Position numbers and translations under genes: made by a program. From contig NC_013501.1 of the NCBI RefSeq assembly GCF_000024845.1, positions 62,001 through 126,000 of the forward strand: DNA of 64,000 nt, in the 5' to 3' direction. The stretch's first letter is position 1. Every line of letters starts with the position of its first letter. The stretch is from Rhodothermus marinus DSM 4252 (GTDB lineage: Bacteria > Bacteroidota > Rhodothermia > Rhodothermales > Rhodothermaceae). Positions 19,510 to 33,429 of the stretch are shown here, piece by piece. Below the pieces are notes generated by a model. The model ran no database searches. It was not told where the DNA came from and worked only from the letters and a program-made list of their open reading frames with translations.

Positions 19510-22023
19510 TCAGCGTGTAGCGTTCAGCAGTTGATCGGCAGCCAGCACGAGAAACATGAAGTGGGTGGCGCCGCCGCCCATCACGTACTCGACCTGTTGC
19601 CACAGGTAAGGGAATTCCTTGAGTTCGGGGAAATCGGGGCGAATCAGGGCCGTCCCCGAAACGACACCGCCCGGGATGTACGTCCAGTCGGCACGGCTGA
19701 AGCCATAGGCCACGGTGACCGAACGGGCGCCGACGCCCGAGGCGAACGCGGCCGTGTTCCGACCCGGATGTACGCCCAGCACGAAGTTGAGTGCGTTGAA
19801 GACGTAGTCGGGCGGGACCAGGTCCGGGAAGGCGCGGTGCAGCAGGTACTGGCGGACGCCGAAGCGCTGGATGTCCCAGCCGGCTCCCCAGATGCGCGGG
19901 CGATAGGGCACGTCGTAGGGGTTTTCCTGTTGGAGCCGGTGCACTTCATCCATGTAGCGCGCCACGGCGGCCTGCACCGCTACGGTAAAGGCCGAGTCGC
20001 CCAGGGTCGGAAGGATCGTACCGACCGCCCAGCCGACGCTTCCGATGCGGGCCACGATCCGGTCGCGGTCGTTCAGCAGCGTCCGGCGGTAGAGATCGCG
20101 GCCGGTGGTGCGGAAAAGCTCGACGGCGGCCACCACGCGCTCGTCGAAGCCCCGCGACGTGTCGCGTTCCTGTTGCCAGAGCGCCTCGGCCGCCTCCACG
20201 CAGGCACGGGCCAGCTCCGGATTGTAAGAACGCAGGGCGCGTCCGGCCGCAGCCAGTGCCGCGATGCCCTTGTATTCGTGGGCCGGGTTGCTTTCGGTGA
20301 AGACCCAGCGGTCGTCGGCCGTCGTGACCACCCAGCGAGGGTCGCGGGCGTCCACGCGCAGCGCCGAGAGGGTTTCGGGCGGGACGGACGGATCGTAGAT
20401 GCGGTTGTCCGTACTGTTGGCCGGATCGCCGATGAGCACGTACTGCTTGAGCGTGGGGGCGATGATTCCCCGGTAGAGCCGCCCCAGCGCCCGGTAGCCT
20501 CCCAGAATGCTCAGCACGCCGTGTTCGATCTGCTGGAGCACGTCCGGCCGTCCGTCGGGCTGGTGGATCTGGGTCAGGCGTCGCCGCTGGTCAATTGTCG
20601 TGTTGTCGTAGGTTTTCAGCACCTCGAACAGTTCGTACATCGTGGCCAGGATGAAGACCTCGTCGGCCTGCGATTCGATGCGCAGGTCGTTGTCGCCCGC
20701 GTCGTGCCAGCCGCCCACATTCAGGCCCGGCACGTGCTCGCCGGGTGCATAGGGTGCGCGCAGCTCCGGTCCCTGCACGTAGCCGTCGATGTGGTTCGTG
20801 TCGGGCGGGGCCATACGGGCGTCGTCCAGGTGGCAGGCGCCGTGCCAGACCCGGTACTGCTGCTCCACGCGCATGTGGCACATCTGCACGGGCAGAAAGA
20901 ACTCCAGCGTGGGTTGCCAGACGTGGCGCCGGTACACGTCGGGAGCGATCCGGAACGGATGCGAGCGCACGCCCCGAAAGGCCAACATGTACAGGCCCGG
21001 CCGGGTAACGCGGCTGAAATCGAAGTGCGCATAGCGGTAACGCAGGAAGCGGCCGTTCCAGGGCACGGGCGGTCCGGCCAGTACCGTGTCGGTCGTGCCG
21101 TCTTCGCCAAGGCGTAGCAGATAGACGGTGCCCTGCAGGTCGTCGCGGGCGTCCAGTTCCAGCACGGCCACCTTGGGCTGACGCGGATGGTACCCCACCT
21201 GGGAGACCTGCAACACCGGCGTGTAGCGCCAGCCCGGAATCACGTGCGGTCGCACCACCCACTCGACAGCGTTCGTGGTTGACCCGGCCGGGATGGCCGT
21301 GCGTACCACGAACCAGCCGTTGTTGTGCTGGACGCGGCCGTCGTACAGTGCCAGCTCACCCCGCAGGCTTTCGATCTCCAGCCGCAGCGCGTCCGACTCC
21401 GGGGCCACCAGCAGGCGGCGGCCCGTGGCCAGTGGGACGGCCTCCACTTCGCCCGCGTCGTTAATGCGGACCGGCCCGTTCGGCTGACGCGGAAAGATGC
21501 CCGCCGCGTCGTCCATGTACCAGCTCTTGCCGAAAAGCGCCCCGGGAAACAGCTCCAGGTTGAAGCCTACCCTGCCCGCCCATGCTTCCGGGAGCGGTTC
21601 GTCCAGGTCCACGATGATGCGCACGCCGTCGGTCTCGCCGCGCACGCGCACCCGATAGGTCAGGTGCAGGTCCGGGTAAAAGATCGGATTGAAGCCTTTG
21701 CGATCGCGGTCAGGATCTGGATAGGCCAGGTAGGCCACGATCTCGTTGCGCTCCGGATGCACCTCGCGCCGGAGCAGACGCGGAACGGGTTGCCACTGAC
21801 CCGGCGTCGCCTCGAGACGCACGTCGCCGTTGGCCGCCACGCGCTCGCCATGCTGAACGAGCGTCACGCCGCTCTGATGGCCTTCCGGATAAAAATCCTG
21901 AAAGACCATTACGCTTACACCTTCCCGCTCGAAGTACTCGCGCTCGTTCAGCACGAAGCCTTCCGACTGACCGAAGCCGGCTCGAACCAGTAACCAGCTC
22001 AGCAGCAACAGATACCGACGCAT
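19510..22023 (-). CDS. Secreted glycoside hydrolase family 9 protein (divergent)
   Basis: 837 residues from ATG 22023, which gives a signal peptide (MRRYLLLLSWLLVRAGFG). An N-terminal carbohydrate/sugar-binding-like beta region (to about residue 280) is followed by a CelD_N-type Ig-like domain (VLQVSQVGYHPRQPKVAVLE) and an (alpha/alpha)6 GH9 domain. The catalytic-base motif GGWHDAGDNDLR is intact. The C-terminal LNFVLGVHPGRNTAAFASG corresponds to the GH9 product-side motif but lacks the usual HxR, and a candidate acid Glu lies in QQVEYV. GH9 enzymes cleave beta-1,4-glucans or related glycans; the altered site suggests another substrate. It has its own promoter, since a terminator follows rpmE upstream. 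Confidence 0.8.
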   Translation of the reverse strand: MRRYLLLLSWLLVRAGFGQSEGFVLNEREYFEREGVSVMVFQDFYPEGHQSGVTLVQHGERVAANGDVRLEATPGQWQPVPRLLRREVHPERNEIVAYLAYPDPDRDRKGFNPIFYPDLHLTYRVRVRGETDGVRIIVDLDEPLPEAWAGRVGFNLELFPGALFGKSWYMDDAAGIFPRQPNGPVRINDAGEVEAVPLATGRRLLVAPESDALRLEIESLRGELALYDGRVQHNNGWFVVRTAIPAGSTTNAVEWVVRPHVIPGWRYTPVLQVSQVGYHPRQPKVAVLELDARDDLQGTVYLLRLGEDGTTDTVLAGPPVPWNGRFLRYRYAHFDFSRVTRPGLYMLAFRGVRSHPFRIAPDVYRRHVWQPTLEFFLPVQMCHMRVEQQYRVWHGACHLDDARMAPPDTNHIDGYVQGPELRAPYAPGEHVPGLNVGGWHDAGDNDLRIESQADEVFILATMYELFEVLKTYDNTTIDQRRRLTQIHQPDGRPDVLQQIEHGVLSILGGYRALGRLYRGIIAPTLKQYVLIGDPANSTDNRIYDPSVPPETLSALRVDARDPRWVVTTADDRWVFTESNPAHEYKGIAALAAAGRALRSYNPELARACVEAAEALWQQERDTSRGFDERVVAAVELFRTTGRDLYRRTLLNDRDRIVARIGSVGWAVGTILPTLGDSAFTVAVQAAVARYMDEVHRLQQENPYDVPYRPRIWGAGWDIQRFGVRQYLLHRAFPDLVPPDYVFNALNFVLGVHPGRNTAAFASGVGARSVTVAYGFSRADWTYIPGGVVSGTALIRPDFPELKEFPYLWQQVEYVMGGGATHFMFLVLAADQLLNATR

Positions 22024-22088
22024 GGGGAAAATGCAGTTGGCCGACAGATTATGGCGCAAGATGCGACAGGCGCCGCCAAAACGCAACA

Positions 22089-22120
22089 AAAAAGCGGCCC
22101 ACCTTTCGGCAGGCCGCTTT
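22089..22120 (-). terminator. Rho-independent terminator after rpmE
   Basis: On the minus strand AAAGCGGCC and GGCCGCTTT pair around TGCCGAAAGGTG, followed by a T-run. It lies about 20 bp beyond the L31 stop codon and 66 bp before the GH9 start, so it isolates the two genes. Confidence 0.8.
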
Positions 22121-22140
22121 CTGCAACTGCACGTACGGCT

Positions 22141-22392
22141 TTACTTGCCTTCCTCTTCGGCTTCCGGCTTCTGGTGGCCCTGGGAGGTCACCTTCCCGTA
22201 GCGGCGCATGAACTTCTCGACGCGGCCGGCGCGGTCGACGAACTGACGCACGCCCGTGTAGAACGGGTGGTTCGTCGCGTCCACGTCGGAGACGTAAACG
22301 GGCCCCTTCAGCGTCGAGCGAATCTGAAACTCGGTGCCGTCGGCCAGCCGCACGGTGATCAGGTTGTATTCCGGATGCAGCCCCTTTTTCAT
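22141..22392 (-). CDS. rpmE: 50S ribosomal protein bL31
   Basis: An 83-residue protein. MKKGLHPEY at the start and SDVDATNHPFYTG in the middle are diagnostic of bL31. No CxxC pairs are present, so this is the zinc-independent (C-minus) form often induced or used when zinc is scarce. A charged C-terminal extension (HQKPEAEEEGK) follows the conserved core. It stands alone between thiC and GH9 with its own terminator. Confidence 0.95.
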   Translation of the reverse strand: MKKGLHPEYNLITVRLADGTEFQIRSTLKGPVYVSDVDATNHPFYTGVRQFVDRAGRVEKFMRRYGKVTSQGHQKPEAEEEGK

Positions 22393-22473
22393 GACAACCC
22401 CGTCCGCGGTTTGACTTTATCTTTCCGAACCGGAAGTTCGTGCAACGGCCAACGAAACGCCCCGGTTCCGAGC

Positions 22474-24375
<1,902 letters not shown>

Positions 24376-24451
24376 TTAGGTGACGGTTTACCGACGGTCA
24401 AAACCCGGGGGCACGCAGAGAAAGGCACCAACGGCAGCTTGTGCGATCGGT

Positions 24452-24542
24452 GACCGTTTCCCTGCGCCGGCATTACCCGGATCAGGTTCAAAGGGTATGC
24501 TCTCAGCCCTGTCCCGCGCGGAGACAGAGCACCCCCACGGTC
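24452..24542 (-). ncRNA. TPP riboswitch (THI element)
   Basis: The minus-strand leader of thiC contains the full conserved core. It has GGGGTGCT at the 5' side, CTGAGA (24499-24504), then CCCTTTGAACCTGATC, GGGTAATGCCGG and GCGCAGGGA. Its ends GACCGT and ACGGTC close helix P1. TPP binding should repress thiC. Between the aptamer and the start codon, GGGTTTT (about 24402-24408) can pair with AAAACCC (about 24372-24378) just before the ribosome binding site. This suggests control of translation initiation, although the switching structure was not computed. Confidence 0.96.
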
Positions 24543-24598
24543 TGCACCGGCCAACGTCGCGGAAAACAAACCGTTCCCGCCCGGAGAGCGAAGCTGCA

Positions 24599-25219
24599 CT
24601 ACGGCTTCAACGAATCGGCCCGCGTCGTGATCAGGGTCTGGAGCCTCCGACGCACCTCGCGCAGCGTCAGACCATATCGCCGGCGCAGTTGGCTCAATCG
24701 TGTTTCGGGAGGAATGTCCTCAGGCAGCCCCAGCGTACGCAACAGCGTCGGGACCGGCACTTCCAGCCTTCGGGCGACATCCTCCAGGCGCATGGCGCCG
24801 GTGACGAGTGGCACAACGGTTTCGCGCTGTTCGGTAGCGGCTACGCCCCTTTGCCCCGCCGGGAGTTCTTTGCGTTCAACCGGGCTGAGCAATGGAGCGA
24901 CGGCAAGGCCGAGCAATCCGATCAGTCCCACAACGGCCAGCGCCATCCGCCAGCCAGAGCCCTCCGTGGGCCGTCCTTTCACCATACAGACGATCCACTT
25001 CCAGTGCAGCACCAGATGGATCGCTAGAATTCCCAGCAGAATCAGCGCGATCCAGAAATGAATCTGGCCCCATGTGTGGCGGTCCAGTCCCCAGAGTGTG
25101 GTAAAGCGGCCGGATCCCGGCGGCAGGATGTAGCGAAGCAGTACACCGGTGGTCGTCAGCAGCACAAATGCGACGAATGCCGCAAGGTCCACCACGAAGT
25201 TGCGTTGTACCTGTTTCAT
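24599..25219 (-). CDS. DUF4405-type membrane protein, probable b-heme binder
   Basis: A 206-residue protein. Residues 10-75 contain two transmembrane helices with His residues placed as in cytochrome-b-like DUF4405 proteins (HTWGQIHFWIALILL and AIHLVLHWKW). A third helix lies at about 92-108 (MALAVVGLIGLLGLAVAPLL). The C-terminal 70 residues are a soluble helical domain (MRLEDVARRLEVPVPTLLRT) with a helix-turn-helix-like rhythm. The start has a good GGAGGT ribosome binding site. It is likely a small redox membrane subunit; partners are not adjacent. Confidence 0.75.
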   Translation of the reverse strand: MKQVQRNFVVDLAAFVAFVLLTTTGVLLRYILPPGSGRFTTLWGLDRHTWGQIHFWIALILLGILAIHLVLHWKWIVCMVKGRPTEGSGWRMALAVVGLIGLLGLAVAPLLSPVERKELPAGQRGVAATEQRETVVPLVTGAMRLEDVARRLEVPVPTLLRTLGLPEDIPPETRLSQLRRRYGLTLREVRRRLQTLITTRADSLKP

Positions 25220-25404
25220 GGCGCACCTCCGAGAAAGTCCGGCGGGTCTCTCCAGTCTCCACGCCGCACCTTCAGCCAGGTTGACGCGGAAATCCGGAGG
25301 TTCTGTGGCAGAGATGTGACAGAAGTGAAAGATGAAAGGAAATTTTAAGAAATAAAAATGAGTTTTGTAGGCAAAAAGTTTTTGGGTCCAAACCCTTGAA
25401 TCTT

Positions 25405-26790
25405 ATGCTCGATTGGAAGAAATTACTTAGCACTAGAAGAAAAGGAAAAGAAGACGAAGAATGGACTTCTTATCGTCCTCCTTTTCTGAGAGATTTTGAT
25501 CGAATAGTATTCAGCAATCCTTTTCGAAGGCTTCAGGATAAAACCCAGGTCTTTCCTTTAATCGCTCATGATCATGTTCATAACAGATTAACTCACAGTT
25601 TGGAGACTGCTTCTGTTAGACGCTCGCTAGGAATTATAGCATGGCAGTGTGTACAAGAAAAAGTTGAAAAAATAGGAGAAATATCTGATAGAGATATCGG
25701 AGACATTGTCTCTGCTGCTGCTCTTGCTCATGATATTGGCAATCCTCCTTTTGGACATCTGGGTGAACGTGCGATAGGAGAATGGTTTGAGGAAAATGAA
25801 GAGAGAGTAAGGAGGGTTGTCGAATTTGGTAATGATAAACAAGAATGGATTTTGTGTGAGTTAAAAAAGTTTGAAGGCAATGCATATGGATTTCATTTGC
25901 TGTTGAATGATAAGAGTCTAAGGTTGACTTATGCAACTTTGGGTGCATTTACAAAATACCCTTACGACGCTTTGATTGCTAAGAATAATGATTTGAAGAA
26001 GTATGGATATTTTTGTCTGGATGCAGATGATTTTGAAAATATTATGACCACTCTATGCTTACGTAGAAAAGAAAATGGTGTTTATATGCGACATCCCCTG
26101 TCATATTTGGTGGAAGCTGCAGATGATATATGTTATTTGATTCTGGATTTAGAAGATGGGATAAGGATGGATATCTTTAGAGATGAAGAAAAAGAAATTT
26201 TTGATGTAATGGAAAAAATATTATTTAAATTTAATGAAATGATTGGAGAAGGAAGATTCTGTTGTGATCTAATCAATAGAAAGAGTTATTATAAAATGGA
26301 AGAATATAAAAAGTTGAACAAAAATGAAAAAATTGCGGTGTATAGGGCTCGCGTAATTGACGCTCTAGTTCATGATGTGGCTGATGTGTTTGTTAGAAAT
26401 TACAATGAAATAATGAATGGGGTTTTTGATTCTTCTCTTATTGATAAGAGTAGCTTTTGCTGTGAATTAGAGGAAATAAGAAAATGGGAAAAAGAATCTA
26501 TATATCAAGAACGTCATGTTATAGCAAAAGAATTATCCGGATATAGAATTGTGAGAGAGTTAGTAGATATTTTCTTTTCTTCGCTGTTTGAAAGGAAAAA
26601 TTCTTATGAGGATAGATTTTGGAAATTGTTTCGTAAAAGAATTTCAGGTCTTGAAAATAAAGAGCATTTTTCAAAAAATTATGATTCTTTGCTAAAGGTA
26701 ATTGGTTATGTTGCAGGTATGACAGATTCTTTTGCATTAACAACTTATCGTTACCTGAAGGGTATTGAAGTCCCAGAATACATTCCGTGA
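25405..26790 (+). CDS. dgt: dGTP triphosphohydrolase (HD-domain dNTPase), horizontally acquired
   Basis: 461 residues from ATG 25405; the frame opens at TTG 25396. The N-terminal dGTPase signature NPFRRLQDKTQVFPL is followed by HNRLTHSLETA (metal ligand H64), AHDIGNPPFGHLGE (H109, D110, H118) and downstream HD-domain helices. It hydrolyses dGTP or other dNTPs to the nucleoside and triphosphate. Base composition is strikingly AT-rich, with A/T-ending codons, against very GC-rich neighbours, and the AT-rich tract also covers about 90 bp upstream. This indicates recent transfer. It is convergent with uvrA, with 4 bp between stops. A housekeeping dNTP-balancing role or an anti-phage role are both possible. 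Confidence 0.9.
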   Translation: MLDWKKLLSTRRKGKEDEEWTSYRPPFLRDFDRIVFSNPFRRLQDKTQVFPLIAHDHVHNRLTHSLETASVRRSLGIIAWQCVQEKVEKIGEISDRDIGDIVSAAALAHDIGNPPFGHLGERAIGEWFEENEERVRRVVEFGNDKQEWILCELKKFEGNAYGFHLLLNDKSLRLTYATLGAFTKYPYDALIAKNNDLKKYGYFCLDADDFENIMTTLCLRRKENGVYMRHPLSYLVEAADDICYLILDLEDGIRMDIFRDEEKEIFDVMEKILFKFNEMIGEGRFCCDLINRKSYYKMEEYKKLNKNEKIAVYRARVIDALVHDVADVFVRNYNEIMNGVFDSSLIDKSSFCCELEEIRKWEKESIYQERHVIAKELSGYRIVRELVDIFFSSLFERKNSYEDRFWKLFRKRISGLENKEHFSKNYDSLLKVIGYVAGMTDSFALTTYRYLKGIEVPEYIP

Positions 26791-26794
26791 TTCT

Positions 26795-29740
<2,946 letters not shown>

Positions 29741-29807
29741 ACCCCTGCCGGGCCCGACCACTCGGTTCGACGAAAAGGTTCAAGCGTGTTCCAACAGCGG
29801 CCGCCGG

Positions 29808-29861
29808 GCTTCGTTCCAGCTGCTTTTTCGCAAAAGCGTTGCAGCCCGGGTGGAACGAAGC
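29808..29861. repeat. Long nested inverted repeat between uvrA and marC
   Basis: GCTTCGTTCCA at 29808-29818 pairs perfectly with TGGAACGAAGC at 29851-29861. Inside, GCTGC/GCAGC and GCTTTT/AAAAGC can pair as well, giving a nearly continuous stem of about 20 bp. It lies in the short region between the divergent uvrA and marC genes. It is not flanked by a T-run, so it may be a protein-binding site or an RNA leader structure rather than a terminator. Confidence 0.6.
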
Positions 29862-29908
29862 GGATCGCCGCGCTTTGATCGCTGCCGATCCATCAACCGC
29901 GCCTGAAC

Positions 29909-30502
29909 GTGAACGCCTACTTAGAGACGTTTCTGCCGCTGTTCGTGGCGATCAATCTGCCCGGCATTCTGCCGTTTTTTATTGCGCTGACCGAAGGTCT
30001 TTCGGCGGCCGATCGGCGGCGGCTGCTCGTGCGGGCCGTGGCGACGGCCTTCGTGGTGGCCGTGCTCATTCTGTTTGCCGGGCAGCTCATCTTCGAGACG
30101 CTCGGGATCACGCTGAACGATCTCCGGGTGGGCGGCGGCCTGATTCTGCTCGTGCTCAGTATCACGGATCTGGTGTTTGCCGACTACCGGCGGCGCGATC
30201 CGCGCGACGGGGCCGACGCCGCCGACGTGGGCGTGGTGCCGCTGGGCATTCCGCTGATCATCGGGCCGGCCGCCATCACGACGATCCTGGTGGCGCAGCA
30301 GACCTACGGCTACCTGCCCACGCTCGTGTCGCTGGTGGCCAACCTGTTGCTGGTGACGGCGGCCTTTGCCGCGGGACCGTGGGTGATCCGAAAGCTGGGG
30401 CCGGTGGCCGTGCGGGCCATCGCGAAGGTCGCCAGCCTGTTTCTGGCCGCTATCGCCGTGGCAATGATCCGCGCCGGGGTGGCCGGTATGCTCGCCGGCT
30501 GA
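29909..30502 (+). CDS. MarC-family integral membrane protein
   Basis: 197 residues with a GTG start at 29909. Six hydrophobic helices are visible, including FLPLFVAINLPGILPFFIAL at the N-terminus and GIPLIIGPAAITTILVAQQ in the middle, the family's most conserved segment. MarC proteins (UPF0056) are inner-membrane proteins of unclear function. No ribosome binding site of note is seen. Confidence 0.87.
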   Translation: MNAYLETFLPLFVAINLPGILPFFIALTEGLSAADRRRLLVRAVATAFVVAVLILFAGQLIFETLGITLNDLRVGGGLILLVLSITDLVFADYRRRDPRDGADAADVGVVPLGIPLIIGPAAITTILVAQQTYGYLPTLVSLVANLLLVTAAFAAGPWVIRKLGPVAVRAIAKVASLFLAAIAVAMIRAGVAGMLAG

Positions 30503-30582
30503 ACGGAACCTTCCGTAAAGGCCGGCATTTACGACGCTTTGCGTGAGCAAGGGACCGCGCGAATCTGACAACCTGTGCAGCC

Positions 30583-30900
30583 ATGGCCCTCAAAACCCTC
30601 GACATCGACGCACTGGCCGCCAAGACGGGCAACCTGTACGAGACGGTGGCCATCCTCTCGAAGCGTGCCCGTCAGATTGCCACCCAGATGAAGCAGGAGC
30701 TCGACGAAAAGCTTTCCTACTTCGAAGGGCTGGGACTGGAAGACGATCCGCGTCATCAGGAAGAGCAGCGGCGCATTTCCATTGAGTACGAACTGAAGCC
30801 CGAGCCCACGGAGATCGCCGTGGAGGAGTTTCTCCGGGACGAGATCTACTACCGCGACGCCTCGAAGGAGCGCTCCGAGGAAGAGGAAGAGCTTCGCTGA
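30583..30900 (+). CDS. rpoZ: DNA-directed RNA polymerase omega subunit (Bacteroidota type)
   Basis: A 105-residue protein. The N-terminal half NLYETVAILSKRARQIATQM matches the RpoZ/Rpb6 core that clamps beta-prime, and IEYELKPEPTEIAVEEFL is the conserved C-terminal motif of the Bacteroidota-type omega. An acidic tail follows. The gene is monocistronic, with a strong terminator 24 bp downstream. The assignment rests on family pattern; the level of similarity was not computed. Confidence 0.8.
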   Translation: MALKTLDIDALAAKTGNLYETVAILSKRARQIATQMKQELDEKLSYFEGLGLEDDPRHQEEQRRISIEYELKPEPTEIAVEEFLRDEIYYRDASKERSEEEEELR

Positions 30901-30923
30901 CGCCTTCACCGTCGGCCACAGGG

Positions 30924-30954
30924 CGGGCACCCGCAAGAGGGTGCCCGTTTTTTT
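30924..30954 (+). terminator. Rho-independent terminator after rpoZ
   Basis: CGGGCACCC pairs with GGGTGCCCG around a six-base loop, and seven T follow. It also separates rpoZ from the convergent GH95 gene. Confidence 0.9.
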
Positions 30955-30981
30955 GTTTTCGTGGGGGCCGCCTGCTGTTTT

Positions 30982-33429
30982 TCAGCCGGCCAGACGGATC
31001 TGCAGCGTGGCGGGCGTTCGGGCGGCGAGTTGCAGCGTGGCGTCGGTCGCGGACGTCCGCTCCGGCGTCGGTCCTTCGATCGCCTGCAGCTCGGCGATGC
31101 CCCGACGCACGCGCAGCGTGAGCGTCCGGTCGGTGTCGGACACGAGCGCCAGTTCGACGTGCCGGGCGGGCAGATCCCAGCGTAGCCGCTCCACCCGCAG
31201 CCGTCCGCGTGCCCGGGCGCCGTGCAGCGTGCCGCGTGGCAGCCGCTCGTCCACGGCGGGCAGCAGCTCCAGCAGGCCCGGGCGGCTGTAGAGCAGCATT
31301 TCGATGACGATGGCGGGCAGGCTGTTGATCAGGTCCGCGTTGTAAACGTTGCCCGGATAGTGCAGCGAAAACAGACTGGGCAGCAGGTAGCCGTTGCGAA
31401 TCAGGTCGCGCAGGCTCCGGTAGGCCAGTTCGGGGTCTTTGAGACGGGCCCCGATCAGGGCCAGATGCACCAGCCCGTGGGCCGAGTCGTTCTCGTGCCC
31501 GCGCAGGTAGGCCGCCCTGCGGGCCGCTTCGAATAGTTCGGGCGTCGCCTCGGGCGTGATCTCGTGGCCAGGCCAGACCGGGTACAGGTGCGACAGGTGC
31601 CGGTGGTCGTAATTGTCGGCCAGGTCGGGATGCGCCCACTCTTTGAGTGCGCCGTCTTCGTTGATCAGGTAGGGCGGCAGTCGGTCCAGCAGCGCCTTCC
31701 AGCGCGGCAGGCTGTCGGCTTCGAGCCCTCGCGCCTCGCACAGCGCGATCAGCGTCGAGAGCACTTCGCGACAGACGGCGATGTCCATGGTCGCGTTGAT
31801 GCTCCCCGGCGTGTCGAGGTTGCCCGGACGGTTTTCGGGCGAGTAGGAAGGGACGAAGACGACGTGCCCCTCGGCGTCGGTGACGGTCAGGAAGGTCTCG
31901 TAGAAGCGGGCGACTTCTCTGAGATAGGGGATCAGGTGCTCACGGACGAAGGCTTCGTCGCCGTAGACCTCCGCGTACTCGTGCAGGGGCTGGGCGAGCC
32001 AGCCGGCGCCGGCCGTCCAGAAATGCAGCGGGTAGTCGGCGTTGAAATGGGTGTGCCAGCCACAACGGCCGTCGGTGCGGGAGCCCGAGAGTACGCCCTC
32101 GCAGCCGTAGAGGCGGCGGGCGTTATCGCGCCAGTCATCGAGCAATCCTTCGAGGAGGCGGGTCAGGCTGGCGACGGCCTCGGGCACGGCGCCGATGCTG
32201 GCGGCCGCCATCTGCAGGTTCAGGTTGGCGTCGAGCGTGAAGTCGCCGGACCAGGGCGGCCGCCATTCGCCCGTCCAGAGCGCCACCAGGTTGGGCGGCC
32301 AGTGGCCGCAGGAGCTGATCAGTACGTAGCGGCCCATGTCGAAGAGTTTTTCGAGCAGCGCCGGCAGGATGGTCTCGTGGGTCTGCTGTTCGGCCAGGAG
32401 CGTTTCGCTGCTTTTCCGGCGGTCGTCGCCGGCTTCGAGGTCCAGCTTCATGCGGCGAAACAGCGCGCCGTGCGCCGCGGCGTGGGGCGCAAACAGCAGG
32501 TCGTAGTCGGCCGGAAAGGCGGCCAGCGCCGCCTGTTCTTCCGCCAGGCGCGAGGCGGCCACGTCGTCGAGCGTCCACACGCGGGCCAGCAGCAGCACGC
32601 GCCGGGCACCTCGGACGTGCAGGCGGCCGTCGCGAACGGTCTGCGTGCCCCCTTCGGCCTCCACGCGCACGAGCCCCTCGTAGCCGCGGCGTGTGTGCAC
32701 GTAGGCGCAGCGGTAGCTCAGCCAGCCAGGCGCAGCCGTGATCTCGGGCGGGTGATAGCCCTCGCGCTGTTCGGGCGGACGCACGTCCTGCACCTCCAGG
32801 TGCAGGGTCAGGTCCGGAAGCGGTCCGGCCTCGGCCGATAGCTCCAGCACGACGACGCCGTCGGTGCGCGAGACGAAGGCCCGCCGCGTGTAGGTGTCGG
32901 TCGCCGTGCGCCAGAAGACGCCGATCTCGCCGGTGTCGAAGGCCGTGCGGCGCAGGTACTCGGTGGGCGTCTCCGTCGGCATTTCCAGCACGAGGGCGAA
33001 GGCCGGATGGTAGGGATCGGTCCAGAGCAATCCCGGCCAGCCCTCGCGCTGGGCCATTTCGAGCGAGTAGGCCACGGCCTCGCGGTAACGGCCTTCGAGC
33101 ATGAGGGCGCGAATGCGGGGCAGGTAGGGCGCCAGATTGGGCGGGGGGACGCGCTCGTCGCGCAGCGGTTCGTAGAGCAGTTCGTGGTTGAAGATGATCC
33201 GCTCGTTCAGCGGATCGCCGTAGACCAGGATGCCCAGCGTGCCGTTGCCGGCCACGAGCGCTTCTTCCCAGCGGGCGGCCGGTTGCAGGCTGTACATGCC
33301 CCGCTCGGGGATGCGGGCTTCGACGAAGGGCGAACTCGAAGCCGACGGCTGCGCCAGCGCCCGGCGCAGCCAGTAGGGCCCGGCCGCCAGCGCCAGCCCC
33401 ATGCCTTTCATAAAATCACGACGATCCAT
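30982..33429 (-). CDS. Exported glycoside hydrolase family 95 protein (alpha-L-fucosidase/galactosidase type)
   Basis: 815 residues from ATG 33429. The N-terminus MDRRDFMKGMGLALAAG carries a twin-arginine-like RRDF followed by a weakly hydrophobic stretch, so Tat or Sec export is likely. The GH95 N-terminal beta domain begins at AARWEEALVAGNGTLGILVY, and the (alpha/alpha)6 barrel includes WTGEWRPPWSGDFTLDANLN and HLSHLYPVWPGHEITPE, typical of the family. GH95 enzymes remove alpha-1,2-fucose or alpha-L-galactose from plant or algal glycans. It fits the other carbohydrate-active genes in the window. No transporter or regulator is adjacent. Confidence 0.87.
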   Translation of the reverse strand: MDRRDFMKGMGLALAAGPYWLRRALAQPSASSSPFVEARIPERGMYSLQPAARWEEALVAGNGTLGILVYGDPLNERIIFNHELLYEPLRDERVPPPNLAPYLPRIRALMLEGRYREAVAYSLEMAQREGWPGLLWTDPYHPAFALVLEMPTETPTEYLRRTAFDTGEIGVFWRTATDTYTRRAFVSRTDGVVVLELSAEAGPLPDLTLHLEVQDVRPPEQREGYHPPEITAAPGWLSYRCAYVHTRRGYEGLVRVEAEGGTQTVRDGRLHVRGARRVLLLARVWTLDDVAASRLAEEQAALAAFPADYDLLFAPHAAAHGALFRRMKLDLEAGDDRRKSSETLLAEQQTHETILPALLEKLFDMGRYVLISSCGHWPPNLVALWTGEWRPPWSGDFTLDANLNLQMAAASIGAVPEAVASLTRLLEGLLDDWRDNARRLYGCEGVLSGSRTDGRCGWHTHFNADYPLHFWTAGAGWLAQPLHEYAEVYGDEAFVREHLIPYLREVARFYETFLTVTDAEGHVVFVPSYSPENRPGNLDTPGSINATMDIAVCREVLSTLIALCEARGLEADSLPRWKALLDRLPPYLINEDGALKEWAHPDLADNYDHRHLSHLYPVWPGHEITPEATPELFEAARRAAYLRGHENDSAHGLVHLALIGARLKDPELAYRSLRDLIRNGYLLPSLFSLHYPGNVYNADLINSLPAIVIEMLLYSRPGLLELLPAVDERLPRGTLHGARARGRLRVERLRWDLPARHVELALVSDTDRTLTLRVRRGIAELQAIEGPTPERTSATDATLQLAARTPATLQIRLAG

